A DNA stretch of 64,000 nucleotides, taken from contig NZ_JAKZBV010000001.1 of assembly GCF_022539255.1 (NCBI RefSeq), forward strand, positions 248,001 to 312,000, in the 5' to 3' direction. Each line of letters opens with the position of its first letter. Position 1 is the first letter of the stretch. The position numbers and the translations under genes were made by a program. Source of the DNA: Sinomonas terrae (GTDB taxonomy: Bacteria > Actinomycetota > Actinomycetes > Actinomycetales > Micrococcaceae). Below, in pieces: positions 23,471 to 32,825 of this stretch. The notes under the pieces were generated by a model. The model worked only from the letters and a program-made list of their open reading frames with translations. It was not told the origin of the DNA and did not search any database.

Positions 23471-24508
23471 TCAGCGCTTCGGATCGATCATCGTCATGCC
23501 CGCGACGTTCGCCGTGTCGAAGCGTGGCAGCAGCTCAGCGCCGTCGTCCAGCCCGATGACGCGCTCGATGAGCTTCTGCGGCTCGAGCGCGCCCGTCGCA
23601 ATCAGGGCGAGCATCCCGGGGTAGTCCGCGGCGGCCATTCCGTGGCTGCCGAAGACGTCGAGTTCCCACGCGATGACGCGGGCCATGGGCACGCGGGGGT
23701 GGCCGTCCACGGGTGGGAGGAGGCCGATCTGGACGTGCCGTCCGCGGCGGCGCAGGCTCAGGATCGCGTCGGAGCTGGTCTGCTCGCTGCCGACGGCGTC
23801 GACTGCGACATGGCTTCCCCCGCCCGTGAGCGCGTGCACCTGTCCTGGGATGTCCGTGCCGTCCGCCAGCAATACGTGGTCGGCCCCGAGGGAAGCCGCC
23901 ACGTCAAGGGCGGCGGCATTGCGGTCGACGGCGATGACCTTGCCCCCGAGCGCCTTCGCGATCATGACCGCGCTGAGCCCGACGCCGCCCGAACCGACGA
24001 CCGTGACCCACTCGTCCGCGGCGAGGCGCGCCCGCGCGGTGAGCGCGCGGTAGGCGGTCGCGAAGCGGCAGCCCAGGCTCGCCGCAGCTTCGAAGCTGAC
24101 GCCGTCGGGGATGGCGACGAGATTGGTGTCGGCCGCGTGGATCACGACCCGCTCGGCGAAGGAACCCCAGTGGGTGAAGCCCGGCTGTTGCTGCTCCGGG
24201 CAGACCTGCGCGTTGCCCGAGCGGCACCACTCGCACCTGCCGCAGCCTTCCACGAAGGGAGCCGTGACGCGGTCCCCGACGTTCCACTTCGTCACGCCCT
24301 TGCCGACAGCGACGACGACCCCCGCGAACTCGTGACCAGGCACGTGGGGGAGCGCGACGTCGTCGTGCCCTGCCCAAGCGTGCCAGTCGCTGCGGCACAG
24401 CCCGGTGGCGACGACGTCGACCGCCACGCCGCCGTCCGGCACCCGCGGCTCTTCGACCTCCCGGACGGCGAGCGGTCCGGCGATCCTGTCCATGACAATC
24501 GCGCGCAA
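23471..24508 (-). CDS. Zinc-dependent alcohol dehydrogenase
   Basis: 345 residues. I take the TTG at 24508 as start because the resulting LRAIVMDRIAGPLAVREV matches the N-terminus of medium-chain dehydrogenases; the ATG at 24493 would remove part of the first strand. Catalytic zinc ligands lie in GLCRSDWHAW and VPGHEFAG, the four structural-zinc cysteines in CGRCEWCRSGNAQVC, and the NAD(P) loop in VVGSGGVGLSAV. It oxidises or reduces an alcohol/carbonyl substrate. It is 11 bases downstream of the epimerase gene and likely co-transcribed. Confidence 0.87.
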   Translation of the reverse strand: MRAIVMDRIAGPLAVREVEEPRVPDGGVAVDVVATGLCRSDWHAWAGHDDVALPHVPGHEFAGVVVAVGKGVTKWNVGDRVTAPFVEGCGRCEWCRSGNAQVCPEQQQPGFTHWGSFAERVVIHAADTNLVAIPDGVSFEAAASLGCRFATAYRALTARARLAADEWVTVVGSGGVGLSAVMIAKALGGKVIAVDRNAAALDVAASLGADHVLLADGTDIPGQVHALTGGGSHVAVDAVGSEQTSSDAILSLRRRGRHVQIGLLPPVDGHPRVPMARVIAWELDVFGSHGMAAADYPGMLALIATGALEPQKLIERVIGLDDGAELLPRFDTANVAGMTMIDPKR

Positions 24509-24519
24509 GGAATGGCCGC

Positions 24520-25521
24520 CTAGGCGTTCGCGGAGCTGAGGGCGAAAGCGGCGATGCGGTCGAACGCTGCGTCCAGTTCGTCGTCGACCGGCTGCAACTC
24601 GGGATGCACCTCGTAGTGGGCCAAGAGGCGTCGCGCGCCCTCGTCGAACGTGATGGTCGAGCGGAACTCGGGGACAAGCGCCCGCAGCTTGCTTGTGTCG
24701 AACACGACCGAGTGCGTGCGGTCCCCAAGGAGCCCGGGGCCCAGCGGGGGATGAAGCCGGGCGATCGTCTCCGAGGCCACGTGGACGAACTCCGGGCTCT
24801 CGACCCCTGCGGCGTCGGCGAGCCAGCCGTAGATCTGGTTCCATGTCGGCACGTGGTCGCCGGTGATGGTGAAGGCTTCGCCGATGGCATCGGGATGGCC
24901 GAGCAGCCCGGTGAAGCCCACTGCGAAGTCCTCGCTGTGGGTCAGGGTCCACAGGCTCGTGCCGTCTCCGTGGATCAGGACCGGCTTCCCCACGCGCATG
25001 CGGGCGACGTCGGTCCAGCCGCCCAGGTTGGGGAAGAGCCGGTGATCGTAGGTGTGGGACGGGCGCACGATGGTGATCGGCAGGGCGCGCTCGCGGAACG
25101 AGTTCACGAGGAGGTCCTCGCAGGCGATCTTGTCCCGCGAGTACTGCCAGAAGGGGTTGCGCAGGGGAGTGGACTCCGTGATCGGAAGGCGCCGCGGCGG
25201 CTTCTCGTAGGCCGAGGCGGAGCTGATGAAGACGTACTGGGCGGTCCGGCCCTCGTACAGTTCGATGTCGGTTGCCACCTGATCGGGGGTGAAGGCCACG
25301 AACTGCGCGACGACGTCGAACTCCCGGTTCCCCAAGGCATCCCGCACGGACTGCCGGTCCCGCGCGTCGGCGACGACGCTCTCCACCCCGTCCGGGAGGG
25401 GCTGCCGTCCCGTGCCCCGGTTCAGCACGGTCACCGAGTCTCCCCGCTCGAGGGAGCGTGCGACGCACGCGGCGCTGATGGTGCCGGTTCCGCCGATGTA
25501 GAGGATGGACTTTCCTGCCAT
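24520..25521 (-). CDS. NAD-dependent epimerase/dehydratase-family protein
   Basis: 333 residues from the ATG at 25521 (AGGAGG site). Rossmann motif YIGGTGTISAACV near 8-20, FISSASAYEKPP and the catalytic YSRDK (YxxxK) triad residues. The family is extended short-chain dehydrogenases that act on nucleotide sugars or related carbonyls. It is paired with the alcohol dehydrogenase downstream, which suggests a small oxidoreductive pathway; substrate unknown. Confidence 0.82.
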   Translation of the reverse strand: MAGKSILYIGGTGTISAACVARSLERGDSVTVLNRGTGRQPLPDGVESVVADARDRQSVRDALGNREFDVVAQFVAFTPDQVATDIELYEGRTAQYVFISSASAYEKPPRRLPITESTPLRNPFWQYSRDKIACEDLLVNSFRERALPITIVRPSHTYDHRLFPNLGGWTDVARMRVGKPVLIHGDGTSLWTLTHSEDFAVGFTGLLGHPDAIGEAFTITGDHVPTWNQIYGWLADAAGVESPEFVHVASETIARLHPPLGPGLLGDRTHSVVFDTSKLRALVPEFRSTITFDEGARRLLAHYEVHPELQPVDDELDAAFDRIAAFALSSANA

Positions 25522-25634
25522 GGAGTTCCTCCTGGTTCAGTGATCGCGCGCCCGACTTCGTCGCTGATGCTGCGAAGCGGGGCGCCGGGGTTGGCCGTAC
25601 CGTATCGCCGAATTGGAGAGCCTGTCCAGATTTT

Positions 25635-25649
25635 GTTAGCGTTGCTAAC
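25635..25649. promoter_or_regulatory. Palindromic operator GTTAGC-GTT-GCTAAC
   Basis: A 15-base inverted repeat with perfect 6-base arms, 24 bases before the MFS start and inside the divergent promoter region shared with the epimerase gene. Size and form fit a TetR- or MarR-type repressor site. No such regulator gene is in the neighbourhood. Confidence 0.65.
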
Positions 25650-25673
25650 TATGCACCACTCGGCAGGACTGTC

Positions 25674-27104
25674 ATGACCCACCACCCGCGCAAGGGGCTC
25701 GTGCTCGCCATCTGCTGCATGAGCCTGCTCATCGTCTCCCTGGACGCCACTGTCGTGAACGTGGCGCTGCCCTCGATTCGGCGCGACCTGAACACCACCG
25801 TCTCGACGCTGCAGTGGACGATCGACGGCTACACCGTGGCGATCGCCAGCTTCCTGCTCCTTGCCGGCTCCGCTGCCGACCGCATCGGCCGGAGGCGCGT
25901 CTTCCAGACCGGGCTCGTGACCTTCGGCCTCGCCTCGCTCCTGTGCAGTCTGGCGCCGACGATCCACCTGCTCATCCTGTTCCGGATCCTGCAGGGCATC
26001 GGCGGCTCGATGCTCAACCCGGTCGCTATGTCGATCATCACCAACATCTTCACCGAGCGCCGCGAACGGGCGCGGGCGATCGGCGTCTGGGGCGCCGTCG
26101 TCGGCGTTTCGCAGGCCTTCGGGCCGCTCGTCGGCGGGTATCTCACCGAGCATGTCGGGTGGCGCTCGATCTTCTGGGTCAATGTGCCGATCGCCGTCCT
26201 TGCGGTCGTGCTGACCGCGCTGTTCGTGCCGGAGTCGAAGGCACCTCGTGCCCGCGGGATCGACCCCGTGGGGCAGGTCCTCGTCATCGTGGCGCTCGCC
26301 TCGCTGGTCTATGCCCTCATCGAGGGGCCAGGGCAGGGCTGGGCCTCGCCGGTCATTGTGGCGCTCATCGTGGTCGCGGCCGCAGCGGTGGCCGGGCTCA
26401 TCGGCTACGAACGCCGGCTGGAGGAGCCCTTCCTCGACATGCGGTTCTTCCGCTCGGTGCCGTTCTCCTCGGCGACCCTCGTCGCCGTCCTCGCGTTCGG
26501 GGCCTACGCAGCCTTCCTCTTCGTCAACGCGCTCTACCTGCAGCAGATTCGGGGCTACTCGCCGTTCGCCACCGGGCTCTACATGCTGCCCCTCGCGGCC
26601 TGCACCCTGGCCGCCTCGCTCAACTCGGGGCGCATGGTGGGCCGTTTCGGCACCCGTCCCTCGCTCATGATCGCCGGCGGCCTGCTATGCGCGAGCGGGA
26701 TCAGCCTCACGTTCCTGCGGGCAGACACGCCGTACGCGGTCCTGCTGATCTCCTACGTGCTCTTCGGCCTCGGGTTCGGGACCGTCAACGCTCCCATCAC
26801 CACCACGGCCGTCGGGGGCATGCCGATGTCCCAAGCCGGCGTGGCCGCGGGCGTCGCTTCGACGAGCCGTCAGGCGGGAACGTCGATCGGCGTCGCTCTT
26901 GCCGGCACGCTGACCGGCGCCGGGGCGAGTGCGGCGATCGGCCCGTCCTTCACCGGCGACACCCACCTGTTGTGGTGGGTCGTCGCGGCTTCGGGCCTCG
27001 CCGTCCTGCTGATCGGGTTCGTCTCCACGACACCGTGGGCGCACCGCTCTAGCGACGCCGTGCGGATGCTTTTCGAGGAGAGGGGCGAGCGGGCGGGGGT
27101 TTAG
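25674..27104 (+). CDS. MFS exporter, DHA2 (EmrB/QacA) type
   Basis: 476 residues with fourteen predicted helices. Key blocks: LLIVSLDATVVNVALPSIRRD, where the helix-1 Asp and following motif are diagnostic of the DHA2 family, WTIDGYTVAIASFLLLAGSAADRIGRRR (motif A), and RILQGIGGSMLNPVA. These transporters use the proton gradient to expel hydrophobic drugs or metabolites. The start ATG is 24 bases after a strong palindrome, implying repressor control. Divergent from the epimerase-dehydrogenase pair. Confidence 0.88.
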   Translation: MTHHPRKGLVLAICCMSLLIVSLDATVVNVALPSIRRDLNTTVSTLQWTIDGYTVAIASFLLLAGSAADRIGRRRVFQTGLVTFGLASLLCSLAPTIHLLILFRILQGIGGSMLNPVAMSIITNIFTERRERARAIGVWGAVVGVSQAFGPLVGGYLTEHVGWRSIFWVNVPIAVLAVVLTALFVPESKAPRARGIDPVGQVLVIVALASLVYALIEGPGQGWASPVIVALIVVAAAAVAGLIGYERRLEEPFLDMRFFRSVPFSSATLVAVLAFGAYAAFLFVNALYLQQIRGYSPFATGLYMLPLAACTLAASLNSGRMVGRFGTRPSLMIAGGLLCASGISLTFLRADTPYAVLLISYVLFGLGFGTVNAPITTTAVGGMPMSQAGVAAGVASTSRQAGTSIGVALAGTLTGAGASAAIGPSFTGDTHLLWWVVAASGLAVLLIGFVSTTPWAHRSSDAVRMLFEERGERAGV

Positions 27105-27521
27105 GGGGCTTCTGGGCGGAGACGGACGTGCTGAGAGGCCTTTGGGCCCTCCCGGGCGGGGGCGTGCCCCGGCTGCGGGCGAGTCACTTTCTTCCTTGCC
27201 GCGCGCCGAGCGGCGCATCTGCTGATGTTCATGCCGTGGCACGATGTCTAGACCCTCGCACCGAAGTGGGGCGGAAGGTTCGGAAGGGCCCTATCGGCCC
27301 GCGTACTGCCGTCGTCGAAGAGTGAGGCGTTGGGATGCACCTTGTTGCGACACACGGGGGGATTGTCGCTGTCCGAAGGACGTTCCTTTTCCGCTGCACG
27401 GCGAGGCCAACCGATGGGTCCTGGTGCGCCGCCATCGCCCGGAGTGCGACAGGGCTGTTGAGAGTAGGGTGACTTCGAAGGACACCGGCTTCAAAGCAGC
27501 GGAGCTACTACAATCGTCTGG
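27105..27521. other. Intergenic stretch, no supported gene
   Basis: A short GGGGC-GT-GCCCC hairpin (27159-27170) may end the MFS transcript. No frame from 27180 to 27520 has a good start, ribosome site and codon bias. TACAAT (27508-27513) lies about 8 bases before the following GTG start and could be a -10 box of a leaderless transcript. Confidence 0.4.
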
Positions 27522-28298
27522 GTGGTGACGGACTCGGAACGCTCTGACCCGACGCGTGAGAGTTCGGTGCTTCTGCGGGGTCTGGCGATTCTGGGGTGCT
27601 TCGACAGCCCCATGCCGGTGATTACGGCCAGTGCCATCGTCAAGCAGACGGGCCTTCCTCCGGCGACGGTGCACCGTATTCTGACCATCCTCATCGAGGG
27701 AGGGGCGGTGGAAAGGGTATCCCGGGGCTCGTACCGGTTGGGTTTGAAGATGTGGCGTCTTGGCTCGTCTGTTCCGCAGGCCCGGGTCCTCCGCGACGTT
27801 GCCCTGCCGTTCTTGGAGGACCTCTACGAGACTACTCACGAGGTTGTCCATCTGGCGGTGCGGGACGGTCTTGAAACCCTGTACATCGAGAAGATCTCGG
27901 GACGCGGCGCCGTCTCGGTCACGTCCCGCGTCGGTCGACGCCTTCCGCTTCATGCCACCGGTCCGGGAAAGGTCCTTCTGGCCTATGGGCCTCGGGATGT
28001 CTTCGACCAGCTTGTGGCCCGCGGGCTACCCGCGCTCACTCCGCAGACGATCACGGACCCTGACGCGATTCGACGTTCCATAGCGGAAATAAGGCGGTCC
28101 GGCTACGCGCTCTCGCGAGAAGAGTCATCGGTAGGGACCGCCTCGGTCGCCGCCCCGATCTTCGGCTCGCTGCGCGAGATCATTGCCAGCGTCTCGGTGG
28201 TGGTTCCGGCGTCAACGTTCAACCCCTGGACACTTGCGCCCGTGGTCAGGGCCGTGGCGCTGGGGATATCCCGCGGCATGGGAGCTCCGTCACGCTGA
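27522..28298 (+). CDS. IclR-family transcriptional regulator
   Basis: 258 residues from a GTG (27522 or the adjacent 27525). Winged helix: LLRGLAILGCFDSPMPVITAS, then AIVKQTGLPPATVHRILTILIEGG. Effector domain with GRRLPLHATGPGKVLLAY and SGYALSREESSVGTASVAAPIFG. It ends convergently with the aromatic-acid gene cluster (28413-35616), which it may regulate; regulators of this family commonly control aromatic catabolism. No strong ribosome site is visible before the start. Confidence 0.85.
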   Translation: MVTDSERSDPTRESSVLLRGLAILGCFDSPMPVITASAIVKQTGLPPATVHRILTILIEGGAVERVSRGSYRLGLKMWRLGSSVPQARVLRDVALPFLEDLYETTHEVVHLAVRDGLETLYIEKISGRGAVSVTSRVGRRLPLHATGPGKVLLAYGPRDVFDQLVARGLPALTPQTITDPDAIRRSIAEIRRSGYALSREESSVGTASVAAPIFGSLREIIASVSVVVPASTFNPWTLAPVVRAVALGISRGMGAPSR

Positions 28299-28317
28299 GG
28301 TGTCAGCCCGAATGCGT

Positions 28318-28354
28318 GCCGCTGTCCTGGAGCAGCAGGCTCCAGGACAGCGGC
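28318..28354. terminator. Strong 16-bp bidirectional hairpin
   Basis: The arm CCGCTGTCCTGGAGC (28319-28333) pairs perfectly with 28339-28353 around a five-base loop, with one more G-C pair outside. It lies between the convergent IclR and MFS genes and probably terminates both. Confidence 0.85.
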
Positions 28355-28412
28355 GTGGCTGGTCCATATGAGTCGGCGAGCGTCCGGCGCCCCTTCCGAC
28401 GAACGGGTCAGG

Positions 28413-29750
28413 CTATGGCCGGCGGGCGTCGAGGCTGGGGCTGTCCGCGATGACTCTGGGGAGCAGGAGCATGAGGATCGTCCCGATCAGCAGGAATCCG
28501 GCGAGAACGAGGGTCGCGATCGCCGAGCTCCCGGTGGAATCGACCAGCCATCCGACCAGGAAGTTCGCCACGAAGCCTGCCAGATTCCCGAGGGAGTTGA
28601 TGACCGCCAGGCCCACTGCGGCCGCTCCCGCGGAAAGGAAGGCCGTCGGGAGGCTCCAGAACAGGGGCAACGCAGTGAAGACACCAGCGGCAGCCAGCGC
28701 GAGTCCTAGCATCGTGAGGACTGTGTTGGCGGACCCCACGCTCACGATGACCAGGCCCACACCTCCCAGGCAGGCGGCGGCGCCGACATGCAGCCGACGC
28801 TTTCCTGTCCTGTCCGAACTGCGAGCACCAAGGACCATCAAGACCAGGGCGGCAGCCCAGGGGATCGCACTCAGCAACCCGACCTGCAGGGGATCCGCAA
28901 CTCCCGTGCTCTTGATCACCGCGGGCAGCCAGAACGCTATGCCGTAGGAACCCAGCACGAAGCAGAAGTAGACGGCGGAGAGCAGAAGGACCCGGCCGTC
29001 TTTGAAGCCGCTCCATGTGCTGTGGACTGGCTTGTGCGACGCTTCTTTGTCGAGCTCTCCCTGGATGCCGGACTTCTCTGCGTCGGTGAGCCATTGCGCA
29101 GTGGCCGGGCGGTCTGGCAGGGAGGCGAGAACGAGGAGGCCGACGAGGACTGCCGGTGCGCCTTCGATGAGGAAGAGCCACTGCCAGCCGCGCAGGCCGC
29201 CGATTCCTGTGAGCCCGTGGAGGATCCAGCCCGAGAGGGGTCCTCCGATGATGCCGGCGACTGGCGTTGCTGTGAAGAAGAAGGCGGTGGCACGCGCCCG
29301 GCGGGGGCCGCTGTACCAGTAGGTCAGGTAGAGGATGACGCCGGGGAAGAAGCCTGCCTCGGCGGCGCCGAGCAGGAAGCGCATGAGGTAGAACTGCCAT
29401 GGCTCGTGCACCACGAGCATCAGGGCAGAGATGGCGCCCCAGGAGATCATGATCCGGGCGATCCATACACGGGCGCCGACCCGCTGGAGCAGGAGGTTGC
29501 TCGGGACCTCGAGGAGGAAGTACCCGATGAAGAAGATCCCGGCACCGAGCCCGTATGCTGCAGCTGAGAAATGGAGGTCCTTGCCCATCTCGAGTTGTGC
29601 GAACCCGATGTTGACCCGGTCCAGGTAGTTGCAGATGTATGCCAGGAAGAGCAGCGGGATGAGGCGCAGGGTCACCTTGCGACAGGCGCCGCTCATCGCA
29701 ACACCGGGTGGGGACTGCCACGGCTTCGTGGCACGGTTCAGGCTTTCCAT
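28413..29750 (-). CDS. MFS transporter, anion:cation symporter type
   Basis: 445 residues from the ATG at 29750. ACS-family features: LRLIPLLFLAYICNYLDRVNIGFAQ, GYFLLEVPSNLLLQRVGARVWIARIM, RFLLGAAEAGFFPGVILYLTYWY. Relatives import phthalate, tartrate, 4-hydroxyphenylacetate and similar acids. It is the last gene of the leftward aromatic module, 240 bases after the ketopantoate-reductase-like gene. That gap holds a 12-base palindrome CGTCGATCGACG (29913-29924), so it may have its own promoter. It gives the module a second importer. Confidence 0.87.
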   Translation of the reverse strand: MESLNRATKPWQSPPGVAMSGACRKVTLRLIPLLFLAYICNYLDRVNIGFAQLEMGKDLHFSAAAYGLGAGIFFIGYFLLEVPSNLLLQRVGARVWIARIMISWGAISALMLVVHEPWQFYLMRFLLGAAEAGFFPGVILYLTYWYSGPRRARATAFFFTATPVAGIIGGPLSGWILHGLTGIGGLRGWQWLFLIEGAPAVLVGLLVLASLPDRPATAQWLTDAEKSGIQGELDKEASHKPVHSTWSGFKDGRVLLLSAVYFCFVLGSYGIAFWLPAVIKSTGVADPLQVGLLSAIPWAAALVLMVLGARSSDRTGKRRLHVGAAACLGGVGLVIVSVGSANTVLTMLGLALAAAGVFTALPLFWSLPTAFLSAGAAAVGLAVINSLGNLAGFVANFLVGWLVDSTGSSAIATLVLAGFLLIGTILMLLLPRVIADSPSLDARRP

Positions 29751-29990
29751 GATGGTTCTCGCTCCTAGGTGTGAGTAGTTCTTGGCGCTGGTCGTTCCAG
29801 CCGTTGATGAAGCTCTGGGTTCCAAATGGGGTGCTCGCCGAAGTTGGAGGGCCACGGAGGAGGGCTAACGTGCTTGAGCTCTAGGTGGCGGTCACCGCGC
29901 AGGTCTACAGGGCGTCGATCGACGATGCAGCTGGGTCGGTGTGAATGGTTTACCCTGCCCTCCGAGGGCGTTGGGCGGCCATGACGTGGG

Positions 29991-30896
29991 TCAGTTCGCG
30001 GTTCTGATCCGCACCAGACGGCACAGGGTCTCGAGTACGGGCGTGGGGACGCCTGATTCCCTACCGGTTTCGACCACCGCACCGCCGATGAAGTCGACCT
30101 CGGTGGGGCGCCCGGCCTCCAGGTCCGCCAGCATCGACGTCTTGTGGGCCGCGTGGTTGGCGAATGCGCTCTCGACAGCTCCGCCGACCCGCTCGACCGA
30201 GAGGTCGATGCCTTCTGACGCCGCAACACTGCGGGTCTCGGCCAGGACGGCCGAGATCAGGGCTCGCGCATCCGGGGACTTGGCCAGATCGCCGACGACC
30301 TTCCCCGTCACGGCCGACAATGAGTTCAACGCTGCGTTGAAGGCGACCTTCTCCCAGATGGGGATCCGGACATCGCTTTCGACTTTCGCGTTCAGTCCTG
30401 CCCTGTTGAACGCCTGGGCCACTTCGTCAGCGTGCCCTTGCGGGCCGAGCGAGCCGATGCGCACCGATCCGCGCTCACTGCTCTTGACACGGCCGACCGC
30501 TTCGAGGTCCGCCGGGAAGTCGGTCACCCCCGCCACTGTGTGCTCCGGTCCGAAGAACTCCATCAGGATCTTGGCGTGCCCGAGGCCGTTCTGGAGAGTC
30601 AGTCCGACCGAACCGGGGCCCAGGAGGTGCTGCACGGATTCGACGGCCGAGCGGGTGTGGAATCCCTTCGTGAAGACCACGAACAGGTCAAAGGGACCGC
30701 GTTCGTCTTCGGCCCGTCGCGCCTTCACCGAGACATGTTCGGTGCCCTTCTCGGTCTCCAGGGAGATCCCGGAGGAGTTGAGGGCGTCGATCGTCCGCTG
30801 CTGGGTGTCGAACAGCGTCACGTCTTCCCCGGCCAGTTGGAGGCGTGCTCCGAAGAGCTGGCCCATGGCCCCGGCGCCCACGATTGCGGTCTTCAC
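29991..30896 (-). CDS. Ketopantoate-reductase-family dehydrogenase (possible D-mandelate dehydrogenase)
   Basis: 301 residues from the GTG at 30896 (AGAGAG site). NAD(P) motif TAIVGAGAMGQLFGARL (about 3-19); the domain order and blocks GLTLQNGLGHAKIL, IWEKVAFNAALNSLSAVTG (with the conserved Lys) and GRPTEVDFIGGAVVETG (with the conserved Glu) are those of PanE-type reductases. It sits next to benzoylformate decarboxylase, not to pantothenate genes. Some members of this family, for example in enterococci, are NAD-dependent D-mandelate dehydrogenases, and that would supply the benzoylformate used by its neighbour. This role is inference; a plain ketopantoate reductase remains possible. Confidence 0.82.
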   Translation of the reverse strand: MKTAIVGAGAMGQLFGARLQLAGEDVTLFDTQQRTIDALNSSGISLETEKGTEHVSVKARRAEDERGPFDLFVVFTKGFHTRSAVESVQHLLGPGSVGLTLQNGLGHAKILMEFFGPEHTVAGVTDFPADLEAVGRVKSSERGSVRIGSLGPQGHADEVAQAFNRAGLNAKVESDVRIPIWEKVAFNAALNSLSAVTGKVVGDLAKSPDARALISAVLAETRSVAASEGIDLSVERVGGAVESAFANHAAHKTSMLADLEAGRPTEVDFIGGAVVETGRESGVPTPVLETLCRLVRIRTAN

Positions 30897-31086
30897 TGCA
30901 TGATCTCTCTTTCTTCCTTGGCCCACGCATTGCTGGGCTCTTCCGTGTTCCGCGAACACCGCAAACCCCGCCGGACTCGCGTCGTTCTGCGCTGCGTGAC
31001 CCTTGCTGGGAGAGGGGAAAGCGGGCGGGGGACCGGACGCGGTGCACAGAGGGATGGCACCCGTCGTCCGGCGCCAGGCGAGGTTG

Positions 31087-32724
31087 CTAGTGCGTGACCA
31101 CCCTGGCGTCGATGAGGACGGGCCCTGTGGAGACCAGCGCCTTCTGGTATGACTTCTCGAATTCCTCGCGGGTCGTGGTCCTCTCGGCGGTCACTCCGTA
31201 GCCTTCGGCGATGGCCACGAAGTCGATGCCGCCGAGCTTGAGGCCAGGCACGTCTGGGACGCCCATGCGCTGTGCGAATCCGGCAAGGGCGCCGTAGGCC
31301 TCGTTGTTGACGATGATGAAGACGGTCCGGGTGTTCCGCTGGGCGGCCGTGTAGAGGGCGGTGATGCCGTAGTTGGCCGAGCCGTCGCCCACGGTGGCCA
31401 CGACGGTCTTGTCCGGGTCGCCGATCGACATGCCGACTGCGACCGGCAGGCCGAAACCGAGGCCGCCGGATGCCGGGAAGTTGTACATGCCCGGACGCTC
31501 GATCGCGATGCGCTCGAGGTAGTCGAGGTCCAGTGTGGTGGTCTCGTTGACGTAGGCCACCGTGTCGTTGACGTTGGCATTGAGCACTTCGAGGATCTCG
31601 GTGCCCGTCATGCCCTCGGACGAGGTTCTGGCTGCCGGCAGCTTCCGGGAGCCGGCAGCACCCCGGCGGCGGCCACGGTCCTTCACGCCCTCGTCGAGGG
31701 CCTTGGCCGTGGAAGCGACGTCGGCGACGATGGAGCGTCCGAACGGAGCGCGGGTTGCCTCGCGGGGGTCCTGGGTGACGTGCAGGACGGCGGTGCCCGG
31801 CGCGAGATAGTTGCTCGGCTCCCAGCGGTGGTATCGGAACATTGCCGCGCCGAGCACGAGGACGACGTCGTAGCCGGCGAGGCGGTCGCGGACCGACTTG
31901 ATCCCGGGCACCAGGACGCCCTCGAAGTTCGGGTGCGTGGTGGGGAAGGGGCCGCGGGAGGGCGACGGGGCCACGAATACCGAGGCGTCGGACTTCTCCG
32001 CAAGGGAGACCACGGCGCCGAACACCTCGGGATCCTCGATCGCGGCGGCGTCCACTTGGGGGCCCACCACGATGGCGAGCCTCTTCGCGCCGTCGATCGC
32101 TGAGGTGAGCTCCTGCGACAGCTCTGGGGTGAGAGCGCCGGCTGTTGAGACCGAGCGCGCCATGAGGAGGACGTCGTCCTCGAGAGCAGGCTGGGCCCAG
32201 TCGTCCAGGGGGACGGAGACGTAGACGGGGCGCTTCGGGTGGGTCGTGGTCTCGAAGACTGCCTGGGCGAGGGTGCGGGGCACATCGGCGGCATCCAGTG
32301 GCTCGTGCGAGTACTTCACGAGCGGTGCGGGCAGGAGCGAGGCGTCGGTGCTCGCAAGCATGGTCTCCTGGCCCACGGTGCGGCGGACCTGCTGCCCGGC
32401 GAGGATCACCATGGGAATGTGCCCGTAGTGGGCATTGGTGAGCGCGCCCATTGCGTTTCCGGACCCTGATGCCGCGTGGAGGTTCACGAGGGCAGGCCTT
32501 CCGGTCGCGCGGGCGTAGCCCTCCGCCATGCCGACGACGACCTGTTCATGGAGGCCGAGGATGAAGTCGAAGTCTCCATCGAGGCCGGCGAGGAAGGTCA
32601 GCTCATTTGATCCGGGATTGCCGAAGATCGTGGTCAGTCCGTGCGCCCGGAAGACGTTCAGGGCTGCTTCAAGGACTGTGTTCTGGGTGGTTGCCACTTC
32701 TTGTTTCCCTCGGATGGTCTTCAT
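31087..32724 (-). CDS. mdlC: Benzoylformate decarboxylase (thiamine diphosphate enzyme)
   Basis: 545 residues from the ATG at 32724; a GTG at 32697 with a GAGGG site is an alternative. It converts benzoylformate to benzaldehyde and CO2. Against the Pseudomonas enzyme (528 residues) the active-site set is conserved: Ser in FGNPGSNE (about 39), Glu in GLHEQ (60), His in NLHAASGSGNAMG (83) and His in FRYHRW (299). The ThDP-binding GDGSANYGI block is near the C-terminal third. Those His/Ser residues separate it from acetolactate synthase and pyruvate decarboxylase. The product is the substrate for the aldehyde dehydrogenase encoded upstream. Related arylformate substrates are possible. Confidence 0.88.
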   Translation of the reverse strand: MKTIRGKQEVATTQNTVLEAALNVFRAHGLTTIFGNPGSNELTFLAGLDGDFDFILGLHEQVVVGMAEGYARATGRPALVNLHAASGSGNAMGALTNAHYGHIPMVILAGQQVRRTVGQETMLASTDASLLPAPLVKYSHEPLDAADVPRTLAQAVFETTTHPKRPVYVSVPLDDWAQPALEDDVLLMARSVSTAGALTPELSQELTSAIDGAKRLAIVVGPQVDAAAIEDPEVFGAVVSLAEKSDASVFVAPSPSRGPFPTTHPNFEGVLVPGIKSVRDRLAGYDVVLVLGAAMFRYHRWEPSNYLAPGTAVLHVTQDPREATRAPFGRSIVADVASTAKALDEGVKDRGRRRGAAGSRKLPAARTSSEGMTGTEILEVLNANVNDTVAYVNETTTLDLDYLERIAIERPGMYNFPASGGLGFGLPVAVGMSIGDPDKTVVATVGDGSANYGITALYTAAQRNTRTVFIIVNNEAYGALAGFAQRMGVPDVPGLKLGGIDFVAIAEGYGVTAERTTTREEFEKSYQKALVSTGPVLIDARVVTH

Positions 32725-32825
32725 CTCGGACGTCGTTGTTTGGCCGCCCCGGAATGGGACCCGGAGTGCTTGGCGCCTGCCGGGTCCCATTCTCAGCGGT
32801 GGGGCGTCTGGCGGGTTGGCCGGGC

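Noticed and set aside
23471..25468. One long 665-codon leftward gene over dehydrogenase and epimerase
   Set aside because: The upstream part is a shadow of the epimerase in another frame; true dehydrogenase sequence begins at about 24508.
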